The notes below the pieces were generated by a model. The model was not told where the DNA came from. It did no database searches and saw only the letters and a list, made by a program, of their open reading frames with translations. A DNA stretch of 46,409 nt from K189A clade bacterium. GTDB lineage: Bacteria > Pseudomonadota > Gammaproteobacteria > Pseudomonadales > Azotimanducaceae. Numbering within the stretch: the first letter of the stretch is position 1; the number at the start of each line of letters is the position of its first letter. This document shows, one piece after another, positions 36,593 to 46,205 of this stretch. Both the position numbers and the translations under genes were made by a program. The stretch is taken from positions 1 to 46,409 of the forward strand of contig JABBAY010000238.1 in the NCBI GenBank assembly GCA_018607725.1, in the 5' to 3' direction.

Positions 36593-36759
36593 CGGCCCGG
36601 GTAACGGGTCGTAGTGTGAATTAACCAAGAACTTAAACTAAAAATTCTCACATGTACCGTCACATAGTTCGGGTGCTTGACATACGGATGTATAATCCGG
36701 ATCGATAAGTTGGACTATGGGGTATGTGGAGGCTTAACCCGAACTACAATGAGGTAATT
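36593..36759 (+). promoter_or_regulatory. Structured rpsB leader (probable S2 autoregulatory element)
   Basis: TAGTTCGGGT (36665-36674) pairs perfectly with ACCCGAACTA (36737-36746), and CATAC (36681-36685) with GTATG (36722-36726), making a long stem that closes five bases before the GAGGT ribosome site at 36751. Inside it CGGAT/ATCCG (36685-36699) form a small hairpin. In gammaproteobacteria ribosomal protein S2 represses its own operon through a conserved structured rpsB leader; the position here fits. The assignment is inference from structure and location. Confidence 0.55.
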
Positions 36760-37614
36760 ATGTCAAACGTATCCATGCGTGAACTGCTGGAGGCCGGCGC
36801 TCACTTCGGTCACCAAACCCGTTACTGGAACCCCAAGATGCGCGAGTATATCTTCGGTGCCCGGAACAACATCCATATCATCAACCTGGAGCAAACCGTT
36901 CCCGCGTTGAACCAAGCCATGACTTATGTCCGCAACACAACCTCAAAGCGCAATAAGGTGTTGTTTGTTGGCACCAAGCGCAGCGCTAGTAAGATTATCA
37001 AAGAGCAGGCCGAGCGATGTGGCATGCCGTACGTCGACAAGCGCTGGTTAGGCGGTATGTTGACTAACTTCAAGACGATTCGACAGTCAATCAAGCGTCT
37101 CCATGATCTCGAAATTCAGGCCGGTGATGGCACATTCGAGAAGCTGACTAAGAAAGAAGCGCTATCTCGCAAGCGTGATCTGGACAAGCTTGAAATCAGC
37201 CTTGGTGGTATTAAGGACATGGGTGGATTGCCCGATATCATTTTTGTGGTTGATGTTGACCATGAGCGGATTGCCATTACAGAAGCCAACAAGCTGGGTA
37301 TCCCCGTTGTCGGTATCGTAGATACCAACAGCAACCCTGATGGGGTGGATTATGTGATTCCCGGTAACGATGACGCGATTCGTTCCGTACGGATGTTTGT
37401 CCAAGCGATCGCCGACGCGGCAATCGAGGGCGTTGAGCAGTTTCAGGGTCCCACTAAGGTCGAAGAGTTCGCCGAAGTGAGTGCGCCAGCAGCCGAGCCA
37501 GTTGTCGTAGAAGCTGCCGCTGTTGAAGTTGCTGCTGTTGAGCCAGCCGCTGAGCCAGCTGTAGCCGAGCCAGCAGCGGTTGAAGCTGCCAGTGAAGAAG
37601 TGCCAAAAGTCTAA
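36760..37614 (+). CDS. rpsB: 30S ribosomal protein S2
   Basis: Ribosomal protein S2, needed for S1 binding and translation initiation. The sequence [33 protein letters not shown] and the [10 protein letters not shown] region are textbook S2. The start is ATG at 36760 with GAGGT upstream; the frame is open to 36724 but has no ribosome site there. The protein is 284 aa, longer than E. coli S2 (241), because of a C-terminal tail of about 45 residues rich in Ala, Glu, Pro and Val. Confidence 0.97.
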   Translation: MSNVSMRELLEAGAHFGHQTRYWNPKMREYIFGARNNIHIINLEQTVPALNQAMTYVRNTTSKRNKVLFVGTKRSASKIIKEQAERCGMPYVDKRWLGGMLTNFKTIRQSIKRLHDLEIQAGDGTFEKLTKKEALSRKRDLDKLEISLGGIKDMGGLPDIIFVVDVDHERIAITEANKLGIPVVGIVDTNSNPDGVDYVIPGNDDAIRSVRMFVQAIADAAIEGVEQFQGPTKVEEFAEVSAPAAEPVVVEAAAVEVAAVEPAAEPAVAEPAAVEAASEEVPKV

Positions 37615-37622
37615 CTGACGAG

Positions 37623-37646
37623 TCGATCGGCGCTTGCGCCGATCGA
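37623..37646 (+). other. Intercistronic hairpin between rpsB and tsf
   Basis: A perfect 10-bp stem (TCGATCGGCG / CGCCGATCGA) with a CTTG loop begins nine bases after the rpsB stop. There is no T-run. It would act as an attenuator, an RNase-stalling structure or a 3'-end protector that sets the S2 to EF-Ts ratio. A second imperfect stem (37684-37694 with 37719-37730) lies before tsf. Confidence 0.7.
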
Positions 37647-37762
37647 TATTGGCTCAACCCTTTGCGTGTTCATGCAAGTAAACGTCTTGCGAACAACTGC
37701 TTTCGGTCATTCCGGAGGGTTCGCGCAGACCAGACTAAGACATTTAAGAATGAGGTGAAAAG

Positions 37763-38620
37763 ATGGCTGCAATCACAGCATCGATGGTCAAAGATTTAAG
37801 AGAGCGTACCGGTCTTGGTATGATGGATTGTAAAAAAGCCTTGGTCGAAGCGGACGGCGACGCGGAATTGGCGATTGAAAACCTGCGCAAGTCCAGTGGT
37901 ATGAAAGCGGCGAAAAAAGCCGGTCGAACAGCTGCTGACGGGACTATTGGGTTTAAAGTTGAGAACGGTCTGGGTGTTATGGTCGAGGTCAATTGCGAGA
38001 CCGATTTTGCGGCTAAGGACGATAATTTTAAAAATTTCGTACAGACCGTCACCGATCAAATTTTCGCCGCCAAATCCGCTGATCTCCAAGCACTGAATGA
38101 TGCTGGCTTGGAAAAAGTTCGCGAAGAGCTGGTGCAGAAAATCGGTGAGAATGTATCGATTCGCCGTGCGGCTTTGCTGGAAGGCAATATTACCCATTAT
38201 GTTCATGGCACTGGCAAAATTGGTGTCATGGTGATTCTTGAGGGTGGAGACGAGGAGCTGGGCAAAGATATCGCAATGCATATCGCCGCCGCGGATCCTC
38301 AGCCACTGTTTACGAACACGAGTGAAGTGCCTGCTGACTTGATTGCTAAGGAACGCGAGATCTATGTCGCTCAGGCCGCAGAAAGTGGTAAGCCTGCAGA
38401 AATTATTGAAAAAATGGTTGAAGGTCGAGTGCGCAAGTTCTTGGCGGAAATCAGCTTGGTGGAACAGCCCTTTATTAAGAATCCGGATATGAAGATCGGT
38501 GCCCTGCTGAAGCAAGCCGGTGCGACGGTTGTTCAGTTCGTACGATACCAGGTAGGTGAAGGTATCGAAGTAGAGCATGTTGATTTTGCGACGGAAGTTG
38601 CGAGTACGATGGGCCAATAG
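37763..38620 (+). CDS. tsf: Elongation factor Ts
   Basis: Nucleotide exchange factor for EF-Tu. The N-terminal UBA-like domain and signature LRERTGLGMMDCKKAL (residues about 12-27) and the EF-Ts core signature VEVNCETDFAAKDDNF (about 74-89) are present. The 285 aa length is normal. The start ATG has GAGGTG upstream. It is separated from rpsB by 148 bases with hairpins, and from pyrH by 82 bases in which GCGAGGC (38628) pairs with GCCTCGC (38667). Confidence 0.97.
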   Translation: MAAITASMVKDLRERTGLGMMDCKKALVEADGDAELAIENLRKSSGMKAAKKAGRTAADGTIGFKVENGLGVMVEVNCETDFAAKDDNFKNFVQTVTDQIFAAKSADLQALNDAGLEKVREELVQKIGENVSIRRAALLEGNITHYVHGTGKIGVMVILEGGDEELGKDIAMHIAAADPQPLFTNTSEVPADLIAKEREIYVAQAAESGKPAEIIEKMVEGRVRKFLAEISLVEQPFIKNPDMKIGALLKQAGATVVQFVRYQVGEGIEVEHVDFATEVASTMGQ

Positions 38621-38702
38621 ATAGCCTGCGAGGCGGAACCGTCGAGTGATCGGTGGTGCTGCCTCTGCCTCGCCTCAATATCAAAGTCAAAATGGAGCTG
38701 TA

Positions 38703-39428
38703 ATGCCAAATAAAGCGACACCGAAATACCAACGGATACTGCTTAAACTCAGCGGCGAAGCCCTTGGTTTAGAGGGTGTTGGCATTGATCCCAAGGTGCT
38801 GGATCGAACTGCCCTGGAAATTGGTCAGTTAATCGGGATTGGTGTCCAGGTCGGTTTAGTGGTGGGTGGCGGTAATCTGTTTCGTGGTGCCCAATTAAGT
38901 GCGGCGGGCCTGGACCGGGTCACTGGCGATCACATGGGCATGTTGGCGACGGTGATGAACGCGCTCGCCATGCGAGATGCGCTGGAGCGCTCGAATATCA
39001 AAACGGTGGTCATGTCCGCCATCCCCATGAGCGGTATCGTGGCTCACTATGACCGGCGCCTGGCAATTCGCCACCTGGTGCAGGGCGACGTGGTGATCTT
39101 CGCTGCCGGCACAGGCAATCCTTTTTTTACCACAGATACCGCTGCTTGCTTGCGCGGCATTGAAATTGATGCGGATATCGTGCTGAAAGCCACCAAAGTC
39201 GACGGTGTTTATAGTGCGGATCCGATGAAGGATCCGACGGCGACGCGGTATGATAGGCTCACCTACGACGAGGTGTTAGAAAAGCAGCTAGAGGTCATGG
39301 ATCTCACCGCGATCTGTCTCGCGCGGGATCAAAATATGCCGCTTAGGGTATTTGCCATGGAGCAGAGCGGAGCGTTGCGGAACGCGATCGTGGGCGAAGG
39401 TGAAGGCACTTTGATCGAAAAAAGCTGA
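38703..39428 (+). CDS. pyrH: UMP kinase
   Basis: Hexameric bacterial UMP kinase of the amino-acid kinase fold, making UDP from UMP. Motifs: LLKLSGEAL (residues about 11-19), [10 protein letters not shown], the [14 protein letters not shown] block and the [11 protein letters not shown] loop. The 241 aa length is exact for the family. ATG at 38703 has GGAG nine bases upstream and starts [11 protein letters not shown], favoured over the longer frame from 38646. The stop codon lies inside a 14-bp tandem repeat. Confidence 0.96.
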   Translation: MPNKATPKYQRILLKLSGEALGLEGVGIDPKVLDRTALEIGQLIGIGVQVGLVVGGGNLFRGAQLSAAGLDRVTGDHMGMLATVMNALAMRDALERSNIKTVVMSAIPMSGIVAHYDRRLAIRHLVQGDVVIFAAGTGNPFFTTDTAACLRGIEIDADIVLKATKVDGVYSADPMKDPTATRYDRLTYDEVLEKQLEVMDLTAICLARDQNMPLRVFAMEQSGALRNAIVGEGEGTLIEKS

Positions 39429-39450
39429 TCGAAGAAAGCTGATCGAAGAT
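39412..39450 (+). repeat. 14-bp tandem repeat across the pyrH stop codon, 2.8 units
   Basis: TGATCGAA(A/G)AAAGC occurs at 39412-39425 and 39426-39439, and a third, partial copy begins at 39440. The pyrH TGA (39426-39428) is the first three bases of the second unit. Because 14 is not a multiple of three, the duplicated copy is read in a different frame and ends the gene. Confidence 0.85.
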
Positions 39451-39514
39451 CGTTACGTGAGCAGTAATAGGACCAAATTCAAGCAAGTTTAGCAGACTGA
39501 AAAGAGGAATCGAC

Positions 39515-40072
39515 GTGCTGGAAGAAGTGAAGCAAGACGCGCAGCAACGAATGGATAAATCCCTGTTAGCCCTGAGTAACGCGTTTACCCGTTTGCGTAC
39601 TGGGCGAGCTCACCCTGGGTTACTTGATGGTATTACCATCGATTACTACGGGACGCCTACGCCACTTAACCAGATCGCCAATATTAGTGTCGAGGATAAT
39701 CGCACCCTGGCAGTTACCCCTTGGGAAAAGCCGATGATCCCGGTAGTCGAGAAGGCTATCTTGAAGTCAGATCTGGGTCTAAATCCGGCCACCAGTGGTG
39801 ACAAAATCAGGTTACCAATGCCGCCGCTGACCGAAGAGAATCGACGTGATCTGACTAAGGTCGCGAAGAACGAGGCAGAAAATTCTCGAATCTCCATTCG
39901 AAACATTCGTCGTGATGCCAACGCGCAGCTTAAAGAGTTGTTAAAAGATAAGGACATTACTGAGGATGACGCGCGCCGCGGTGAAGAGTTAATTCAGAAG
40001 TTGACTGACGAAAAAATCAAGGAAGTTGACGCATCCCTGGAAGCCAAAGAAAAAGATCTAATGGCGATCTAA
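39515..40072 (+). CDS. frr: Ribosome recycling factor
   Basis: Splits post-termination ribosomes together with EF-G. The N-terminal [22 protein letters not shown], the [10 protein letters not shown] hinge region and the [18 protein letters not shown] helix are diagnostic. The 185 aa length is exact. It starts with GTG at 39515, with AGAGGAA upstream. The next gene is cdsA after 112 bases; the usual uppS between them is missing. Confidence 0.97.
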   Translation: MLEEVKQDAQQRMDKSLLALSNAFTRLRTGRAHPGLLDGITIDYYGTPTPLNQIANISVEDNRTLAVTPWEKPMIPVVEKAILKSDLGLNPATSGDKIRLPMPPLTEENRRDLTKVAKNEAENSRISIRNIRRDANAQLKELLKDKDITEDDARRGEELIQKLTDEKIKEVDASLEAKEKDLMAI

Positions 40073-40184
40073 GCCAAGGCCTTTGAGGTCTCTCTTGGGC
40101 TTTCCCCCAGGGAGCTTCGTTGCAATTTAATCGGCTGACTGTGAGTGATTCTGTGCGGGTAGTGCGAAAAAATGAGGTTCATTC

Positions 40185-41012
40185 ATGCTGAAGCAGCGAA
40201 TAATCACCGCACTCATTCTGGCTCCAATCGTTATCGCGTGTGTGTTTTTTCTGCCTCCTGCGGGTTTCTCCGTGTTTCTCATTGGCGCTTTGACTATTGG
40301 TGCCTGGGAATGGGCTAATCTGGCCCGTTACGATGGCTGGCAGCGCTATCTCTATGCTTTGACCATCGCGCTGTTGCTCATTGCTGTGTCTTTTCTCATC
40401 GAGATCTCCTCGTCCTGGGCTCTGGCTATCCTCTTGATCGCTGCACTCTGGTGGGTGTTGGCGTTGATTTTGGTAATCGATTATCCGCGGAGTCAACGCT
40501 ATTGGTCTTCGCGCTGGGTGCTGACGTTGTTGGGCCCGATCATGTTGGTGCCGGGCTACGTCGGGCTGATGCAACTCAAACAGACGAATGATAGTCATTT
40601 TTTGATCCTGCTATTGTTTTTCCTCATATGGGGTGCAGATATTGGTGCCTACTTTTCCGGTCGACGTTGGGGCGATAAAAAACTCGCGCCGGCAGTCAGT
40701 CCCGGGAAGTCCTGGGCTGGTTTCTATGGCGGTGTGACGCTGGCGACCCTGATCGCTATTGCGATGTGTCTTTGGCTGGGTAAGCCGGTGATGTTGTCGG
40801 CTGCAGGACTGGTGTTCGTGTTGGGCTGTATCTTGGTGATTCTATTTTCCGTGCTGGGTGACCTCACTGAGAGCATGTTCAAACGTCAGCGGGGGATCAA
40901 AGATTCCAGCCAACTGCTACCAGGACACGGTGGTGTGCTTGATCGAGTTGATAGCTTACTGGCCGGAGCGCCAATTTTTGCGTTATTCGTCCTGTTGTTT
41001 GATTGGCAATGA
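40185..41012 (+). CDS. cdsA: Phosphatidate cytidylyltransferase
   Basis: Polytopic membrane enzyme that makes CDP-diacylglycerol, the branch point of phospholipid synthesis. About eight membrane helices are visible, and the family signature stands near the C-terminus: [14 protein letters not shown] followed by [13 protein letters not shown] (residues about 227-252). The 275 aa length is typical. GAGG lies upstream of ATG 40185. It overlaps dxr by ATGA. Confidence 0.95.
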   Translation: MLKQRIITALILAPIVIACVFFLPPAGFSVFLIGALTIGAWEWANLARYDGWQRYLYALTIALLLIAVSFLIEISSSWALAILLIAALWWVLALILVIDYPRSQRYWSSRWVLTLLGPIMLVPGYVGLMQLKQTNDSHFLILLLFFLIWGADIGAYFSGRRWGDKKLAPAVSPGKSWAGFYGGVTLATLIAIAMCLWLGKPVMLSAAGLVFVLGCILVILFSVLGDLTESMFKRQRGIKDSSQLLPGHGGVLDRVDSLLAGAPIFALFVLLFDWQ

Positions 41013-42259
41013 GTATGAGCGATGTCATGACGAAGAACGGCGGTAGGCGCAGGCGCGTCACGATACTCGGCTCGACAGGCAGCGTCGGGTTGAACACCCT
41101 CGATGTGATCGGCCGAAATGCAGATCGCTATGAGGTGTTTGCGCTAACAGCCAATACCAACTTTCAGTTGCTAGCGGATCAGTGTCGGCAATATCACCCC
41201 CGCTTTGCTGTGCTCTGCGATGCAACGGCGGCGCTACAGCTACGGCAACTGTTGGCTGCGAGCCAAACACCCACTGAAGTGCTGGTTGGGCCTGCTGGAC
41301 TTGATCAAGTGGCCGCGCATGGGGACACTGATTACGTCATGGCGGCGATCGTCGGCGCTGCGGGTTTGGCGTCTGCCCTGGCGGCAGTGGAAGCAGGCAA
41401 ACGCTTGCTGCTCGCGAATAAAGAAGCCCTCGTCATGTCGGGCAGCTTGTTTATGCAGGCGGTAAAAACGCATCAATCGACGCTACTGCCCATCGATAGT
41501 GAACATAATGCCATTTTTCAAAGTATGGCGAATGGTGCCGCAAACCATGCGACTGGCATACGCAAGATACTGTTAACGGGGTCCGGTGGTCCCTTGCGGC
41601 AGCTGCCGCTGGCGCAAATGTCACAGGTGACCCCTGATCAGGCCTGCGCTCATCCGAATTGGAGTATGGGTCGAAAGATCTCCGTGGATTCAGCGACGAT
41701 GATGAACAAGGGCCTAGAGATTATTGAGGCCAAGTGGTTGTTTGATCTGGACGTGGATCAGATTGAGGTGGTGGTGCATCCCCAGAGCATTATCCATTCA
41801 ATGGTGGACTATATCGACGGCTCGATTGTTGCCCAGCTAGGGAATCCGGACATGCGGACCCCTATAGCCCATGGCCTGGCCTGGCCAAACCGAGTCGATT
41901 CTGGCGTCTCGATGTTGGATATGACGGCTATCGGGCGACTTGACTTCGAACCACCTGACTTGCAGCGATTTCCCTGTTTGCGCCTGGCGCAGGAGGTGGC
42001 AAGAGGTGCCCAGAGCCTTGCGATTGCGATGAATGCGGCCAACGAAGTGGCGGTTCAGGCGTTTTTGGATGAACTTATCACCTTTACTGACATCCCACTC
42101 ATCATTGAATCGGTACTCGAACAGACAGGCTCGGATGAAGCGCTTACAATGGCGTCGATTCTGGCGATTGATCATCAGGCAAGACAACAGGCAGGCAAAG
42201 CAATGCAGCGTAAGGGAGTATCGGTGACATCATCAAGGGCGGGAGACCCGAATGCTTGA
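41009..42259 (+). CDS. dxr: 1-deoxy-D-xylulose 5-phosphate reductoisomerase
   Basis: First committed enzyme of the MEP isoprenoid pathway. The NADPH-binding motif GSTGSVG (residues 21-27), the metal/substrate motif DSEHNAIFQ and the [17 protein letters not shown] block are present. The 416 aa length is somewhat longer than E. coli (398), mostly at the N-terminus, where 17 residues precede the first strand, and at the C-terminus. The start ATG at 41009 overlaps the cdsA stop. It overlaps rseP by eight bases. Confidence 0.96.
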   Translation: MSMSDVMTKNGGRRRRVTILGSTGSVGLNTLDVIGRNADRYEVFALTANTNFQLLADQCRQYHPRFAVLCDATAALQLRQLLAASQTPTEVLVGPAGLDQVAAHGDTDYVMAAIVGAAGLASALAAVEAGKRLLLANKEALVMSGSLFMQAVKTHQSTLLPIDSEHNAIFQSMANGAANHATGIRKILLTGSGGPLRQLPLAQMSQVTPDQACAHPNWSMGRKISVDSATMMNKGLEIIEAKWLFDLDVDQIEVVVHPQSIIHSMVDYIDGSIVAQLGNPDMRTPIAHGLAWPNRVDSGVSMLDMTAIGRLDFEPPDLQRFPCLRLAQEVARGAQSLAIAMNAANEVAVQAFLDELITFTDIPLIIESVLEQTGSDEALTMASILAIDHQARQQAGKAMQRKGVSVTSSRAGDPNA

Positions 42260-43727
42260 AGTTCTGCAAAGTATCATTGCACTGATCGTTACTTTGTCGA
42301 TCCTCGTGACGATTCATGAATATGGTCATTATGCTGCAGCACGGCTTTGTGGCGTTCACGTCCTGCGATTTAGCGTTGGTTTCGGCAAAGCGCTGTACAC
42401 TCGCCGTGGAAGGGCGCCTGAGTCAATAGCGGTGCCTGTGGAGCAGGCGATCGCGACCCGCAGCAATGAGCCCTTAGAGGGTACCGAATTCACGATCGCC
42501 GCCATACCGCTGGGTGGCTACGTCAAGATGCTGGATGAACGCGAAGGCTTTGTGCCGGACGATCAATTGCATTTGACCTTCAATCGAAAGCCTGTTGCAC
42601 AACGCATTTTTATTGTTTCTGCCGGGCCTGCTGCGAATTTCTTGCTAGCGATTGTGGCTTACTGGGCCTTATTCACTCTAGGCGTCACTGGCATCGTGCC
42701 TTTACTGGGCGATATCGATCCACAATCTAGTGCCGCCCGCGCCGGGCTTCATGTTAATCAAGAGATTGTGGCCGTTGACGGTGTGCCGACCAGCACCTGG
42801 TCGGAGGTAAATTTACGATTATTTAATCGAATCGGGGATTCTGGTGACATTCATCTGACGACCCGTGACTTTCAACCGCCGCGGAACGAGACATTCGAAT
42901 CCGAGTTTACGTCGGCGAGTTCGCCAGCACTGTCAGGGCCGACCAGTCATTATGTCATCACTGTGGATGAATGGCTGTCAGATGTAGAGGAGCCAAATCC
43001 CGCTCGGGCCTTGGGTCTGGTGTTGAAATTCCCGGAAATTCCTGCGGTTATTGGCTCGGTTATCGAGAATGAGCCTGCAACTGCTGCCGGGCTTCTCAGC
43101 GGTGACAAGGTTCTTGAGGCGAATGGTCAGTCTATCGACAGCTGGCCGCAATGGGTTGAGCTTATTCAGGAAAATGCTGAAATGCCGGTCAGTTTGCTGG
43201 TTCAGCGTCGCACGGAAGTCCTCTCTCTGACGATCACCCCGCGCGCAATGGTGCGAGGGGACAAAAGCGTCGGCTACGTGGGTGCATCGAGACAGTCGAT
43301 CGATTTCCCCCCTGAGATGCAGAGAGTGGTATCATACCCGGCCTATAGCGCCTGGTTGCCCGCAGTACAGAAAACATGGACAGTAACGCTATTCACCCTC
43401 GACTCGATCAAGAAAATGATCGTGGGGGCAATTTCACCCAAGAATCTCAGTGGGCCGATTACTATAGCCCAGATCGCAAGCGCCACGGCTCAGTCAGGAC
43501 CAGAGAGTTTTGTAGGTTTTATTGCGCTTTTGAGTATTAGTCTGGGTGTACTGAATTTATTGCCAATTCCGGTACTTGATGGTGGCCACTTACTATACTA
43601 TCTCGTGGAGTTAATTACGCGTCGACCAGTGCCTGAAAAAATCCAGTTATGGGGTTTGCAACTAGGTATGTTTATTATCGTCAGCATCATGCTGTTGGCA
43701 TTTTACAATGATCTAACAAGACTTTAG
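42252..43727 (+). CDS. rseP: Site-2 zinc metalloprotease RseP
   Basis: Inner-membrane protease that cuts RseA within the membrane after the first periplasmic cleavage, releasing sigma-E; it also clears signal peptide remnants. The zinc site is HEYGH (His22, Glu23, His26), and the second site is in PIPVLDGGH (about residue 436). Two PDZ domains lie between membrane segments one and three. It has 491 aa against 450 in E. coli; about 25 extra residues (52-77) sit in the first cytoplasmic loop just before [16 protein letters not shown], and a smaller insertion falls in PDZ1. Its stop overlaps the bamA GTG by one base. Confidence 0.95.
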   Translation: MLEVLQSIIALIVTLSILVTIHEYGHYAAARLCGVHVLRFSVGFGKALYTRRGRAPESIAVPVEQAIATRSNEPLEGTEFTIAAIPLGGYVKMLDEREGFVPDDQLHLTFNRKPVAQRIFIVSAGPAANFLLAIVAYWALFTLGVTGIVPLLGDIDPQSSAARAGLHVNQEIVAVDGVPTSTWSEVNLRLFNRIGDSGDIHLTTRDFQPPRNETFESEFTSASSPALSGPTSHYVITVDEWLSDVEEPNPARALGLVLKFPEIPAVIGSVIENEPATAAGLLSGDKVLEANGQSIDSWPQWVELIQENAEMPVSLLVQRRTEVLSLTITPRAMVRGDKSVGYVGASRQSIDFPPEMQRVVSYPAYSAWLPAVQKTWTVTLFTLDSIKKMIVGAISPKNLSGPITIAQIASATAQSGPESFVGFIALLSISLGVLNLLPIPVLDGGHLLYYLVELITRRPVPEKIQLWGLQLGMFIIVSIMLLAFYNDLTRL

Positions 43728-46087
43728 TGTCTTCTCGGTTTCTGTTGAATATGGGTAACTTTCGTCTAATTACGTCAGGGTTGTTCTTCCTGTCAATAGT
43801 GTTAACAGCGTCTTCAGCATTCGCGTTCACTATCTCTGATATACGCATTGAGGGTCTTCAGCGGATGTCGGCAGGGAGTGTGTTTGCCGAGATTCCTTAT
43901 AATGTCGGTGATGAGATAGATGACGCCGAGTTGCGGCAGATCGTCAAAGGTGTATTCAAGACGGGGTCCTTCAGCGATGTTCAGGTAGGACGAGATGGCG
44001 ATGTCCTGGTGGTGGTTGTCGAGGAAAGACCTGCTATCGACTCTATTGAAATTGACGGTAATAAGGCGATCAAGACTGAAGCTCTGCTTGAGGGTTTAGA
44101 AAAATCCGGATTGTCGCAAGGCGAAATTTTCAAGAAAGTCACTCTAGAACACATTCGTACCGACCTTGAGCGACAGTACGTTTCTCAGGGACGTTATGGC
44201 GCGAGCATTGAGACTGAGGTCGAGGAATTGCCGCGGAATCGGGTCACGCTGAAAATCAATGTGACCGAAGGCGATGTCTCGGGCATCCACCATATGAATA
44301 TTGTCGGCAATAAGGTCTTCGATAATAAGACCTTGTTGGAAATCTTGGAATTGAAACTGCCGACGATGTTGTCATTTTATACCAAAGATGATCAGTACTC
44401 GAAAGAGAAGCTGACAGGTGATCTTGAAAAGCTCGAGTCTTATTACCTCGATCGGGGCTACCTTAACTTTGTCATTGATTCTACCCAGGTTTCGATCTCA
44501 CCCAATCGTGAAGATGTCTACATCACGATTAACGTTATCGAAGGCGAGAAGTTTACGGTTCGAGATGTTGATATCGCCGGGGAGCTGCATGATGTGCCAG
44601 AAGCGAGTATTCGATCGCTGCTGAGTGTCTACCCAGGACAGGTATTCTCCCGGCAGTTAATTACAGACTCGGAAGAGCGGATCGAAGCTGCCCTCGGCAA
44701 CTCGGGTTATACTTTTGCCAGTGCGACGGGCCAACCGGTGCCCACAGAAGCGGGCGATGAAGTCACAGTCAAATTTTTTATTGATGCTGGCCGACGAGCC
44801 TATGTGCGGCGAATCAGCTTTCGGGGCAATACGCTAACTCAGGACAAGGTGCTGCGTCGAGAAATGCGCCAGATGGAAGGTGGCTGGGCCTCAACGGCTG
44901 CTATCGAACGCTCGAAACTGCGTCTTGAGCGGTTGGGTTTCTTTAAAGAGATCAATGTTGAAACCCCGGCAGTACCGGGTGTAGATGATCAGATTGATGT
45001 GGATTACAGCGTTGAAGAGCAGCCTACGGGTTCGATCTCAGCAACCCTGGGCTACGCCGAGGCTGCTGGCCTGATTCTGGGTGCCAGCTATCAGCAGAAT
45101 AACGTATTCGGTACGGGTAACAGTGTTAATCTGGGGGTAAATTACAGTGCTTTCCAGACTTCGTATAACCTCTCATACTTTGATCCTTACTATACGGTTG
45201 ATGGCGTCAGTCGTGGTTACTCGGTGTTTTTTCGCAGCACGAGCTTTGATGAGCGTAATATCGCGCGATTCTCAACGGACTCCTATGGCGGTTCCGTCAA
45301 CTTCGGTTATCCCATTAGTGAGATCGCCAGAATTGGCTTCAATGTAGGCTATGAAAGCACCAATATCAGAGAGGGGATCTATCCAGCTCAGGAAATTTCT
45401 CAGTTCCTGTCCGCTGAAGGCAAAAACTTTAACCTAGTGTCTCTGTCGGCAACTTATAGTATGTCGGCCCTGAACCGTGGCCTGCTGCCAACGGCTGGCA
45501 AGTCGCAATCGCTGTCCTACGAGATGACCGTGCCTGGCAGTCAATTAGAATTTTTCCGGGTAAATTATGAAGGGCAGATATTTTATCCTTTACCTAGTGT
45601 CTTTACCCTTCGATTGAAGACAACGCTGGGCTATGGGGATGGTTACGGTAAGACTGACTCTTTCCCATTTTATAAGAATTTTTATGCGGGCGGTTTTGGT
45701 TCCGTTCGTGGTTACGAGGCAAACACGCTGGGGCCGCGTTCGACACCTTCGCCGAACTCGACATTTACACGCCCAGAACCTATTGGCGGTAATATCCTGG
45801 TCAGTGGTTCGGCTGAAGTGTTATTTCCGTTGCCATTTGTCAAAGATCAACGCCAGCTGATGTCGGCCTTTTTCGTCGATGCGGGTAACGTTTTTAATTC
45901 GAATTGCCCGCCGGTTAGTCAAATCTGTCGAGATGTCAGTGATGGAGAGTTACGCTACTCTGCCGGTCTCGCTGTGACCTGGGTGACGGGCTTTGCACCC
46001 ATCAGTATTAGTATCAGCACGCCGTTTAACCGCAAACCCGGGGATGAAGGTGAGTCATTCCAATTTGAGTTGGGTCGAACGTTCTAG
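43727..46087 (+). CDS. bamA: Outer membrane protein assembly factor BamA
   Basis: Core of the BAM complex that folds beta-barrel proteins into the outer membrane. A signal peptide (ending SSAFA) is followed by five POTRA domains (residues about 32-430) and a 16-strand barrel with the VRGY motif of loop 6 (FGSVRGYEAN) and a C-terminal aromatic residue (GRTF). The 786 aa length is typical. The start is GTG at 43727, overlapping the rseP TAG by one base, or ATG at 43751, which also keeps the signal peptide; neither has a clear ribosome site. In related genomes skp/ompH follows; it does not start within the remaining 322 bases. Confidence 0.96.
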   Translation: MSSRFLLNMGNFRLITSGLFFLSIVLTASSAFAFTISDIRIEGLQRMSAGSVFAEIPYNVGDEIDDAELRQIVKGVFKTGSFSDVQVGRDGDVLVVVVEERPAIDSIEIDGNKAIKTEALLEGLEKSGLSQGEIFKKVTLEHIRTDLERQYVSQGRYGASIETEVEELPRNRVTLKINVTEGDVSGIHHMNIVGNKVFDNKTLLEILELKLPTMLSFYTKDDQYSKEKLTGDLEKLESYYLDRGYLNFVIDSTQVSISPNREDVYITINVIEGEKFTVRDVDIAGELHDVPEASIRSLLSVYPGQVFSRQLITDSEERIEAALGNSGYTFASATGQPVPTEAGDEVTVKFFIDAGRRAYVRRISFRGNTLTQDKVLRREMRQMEGGWASTAAIERSKLRLERLGFFKEINVETPAVPGVDDQIDVDYSVEEQPTGSISATLGYAEAAGLILGASYQQNNVFGTGNSVNLGVNYSAFQTSYNLSYFDPYYTVDGVSRGYSVFFRSTSFDERNIARFSTDSYGGSVNFGYPISEIARIGFNVGYESTNIREGIYPAQEISQFLSAEGKNFNLVSLSATYSMSALNRGLLPTAGKSQSLSYEMTVPGSQLEFFRVNYEGQIFYPLPSVFTLRLKTTLGYGDGYGKTDSFPFYKNFYAGGFGSVRGYEANTLGPRSTPSPNSTFTRPEPIGGNILVSGSAEVLFPLPFVKDQRQLMSAFFVDAGNVFNSNCPPVSQICRDVSDGELRYSAGLAVTWVTGFAPISISISTPFNRKPGDEGESFQFELGRTF

Positions 46088-46157
46088 AGTTCATCACGAC
46101 TGGTGTGTGGTTTGGAATGAAAGGTGGGTATCGCTAGCGGTAAATGTTTAGGCTGGT

Positions 46158-46205
46158 AGTCTGGAGTGCTCTAATCGAACTTTTCATGAAAAGACGGATC
46201 AGACT
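46158..46205. other. Nested inverted repeat downstream of bamA
   Basis: An inner perfect palindrome CTTTTCATGAAAAG (46180-46193) lies between outer arms AGTCTG (46158-46163) and CAGACT (46200-46205). It could be a transcript-end structure for the bamA operon or a protein-binding site; no T-run follows. Confidence 0.6.

Larger units (their letters stand above)
36258..36759. other. map/rpsB divergent intergenic region
   Basis: 502 bases without a convincing gene. The right half holds the rpsB promoter and structured leader described separately. The left part (36258-36550) must hold the leftward promoter for map, but I see no clear consensus there. A minus-strand frame of 89 codons (36359-36628) has no ribosome site or recognisable protein. 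Confidence 0.6.

Noticed and set aside
36359-36628. 89-codon minus-strand frame in the map/rpsB spacer
   Set aside because: It runs through the rpsB promoter, has no ribosome site and no recognisable product.
36677-36696. TTGACA and TATAAT close together in the rpsB leader as a promoter
   Set aside because: They are only 8 bases apart, which RNA polymerase cannot use as a -35/-10 pair. The bases take part in the leader RNA stem instead.
37796-38617. 273-codon minus-strand reading frame opposite tsf
   Set aside because: tsf is unmistakable on the plus strand. The antisense frame has no family resemblance and arises from codon bias.
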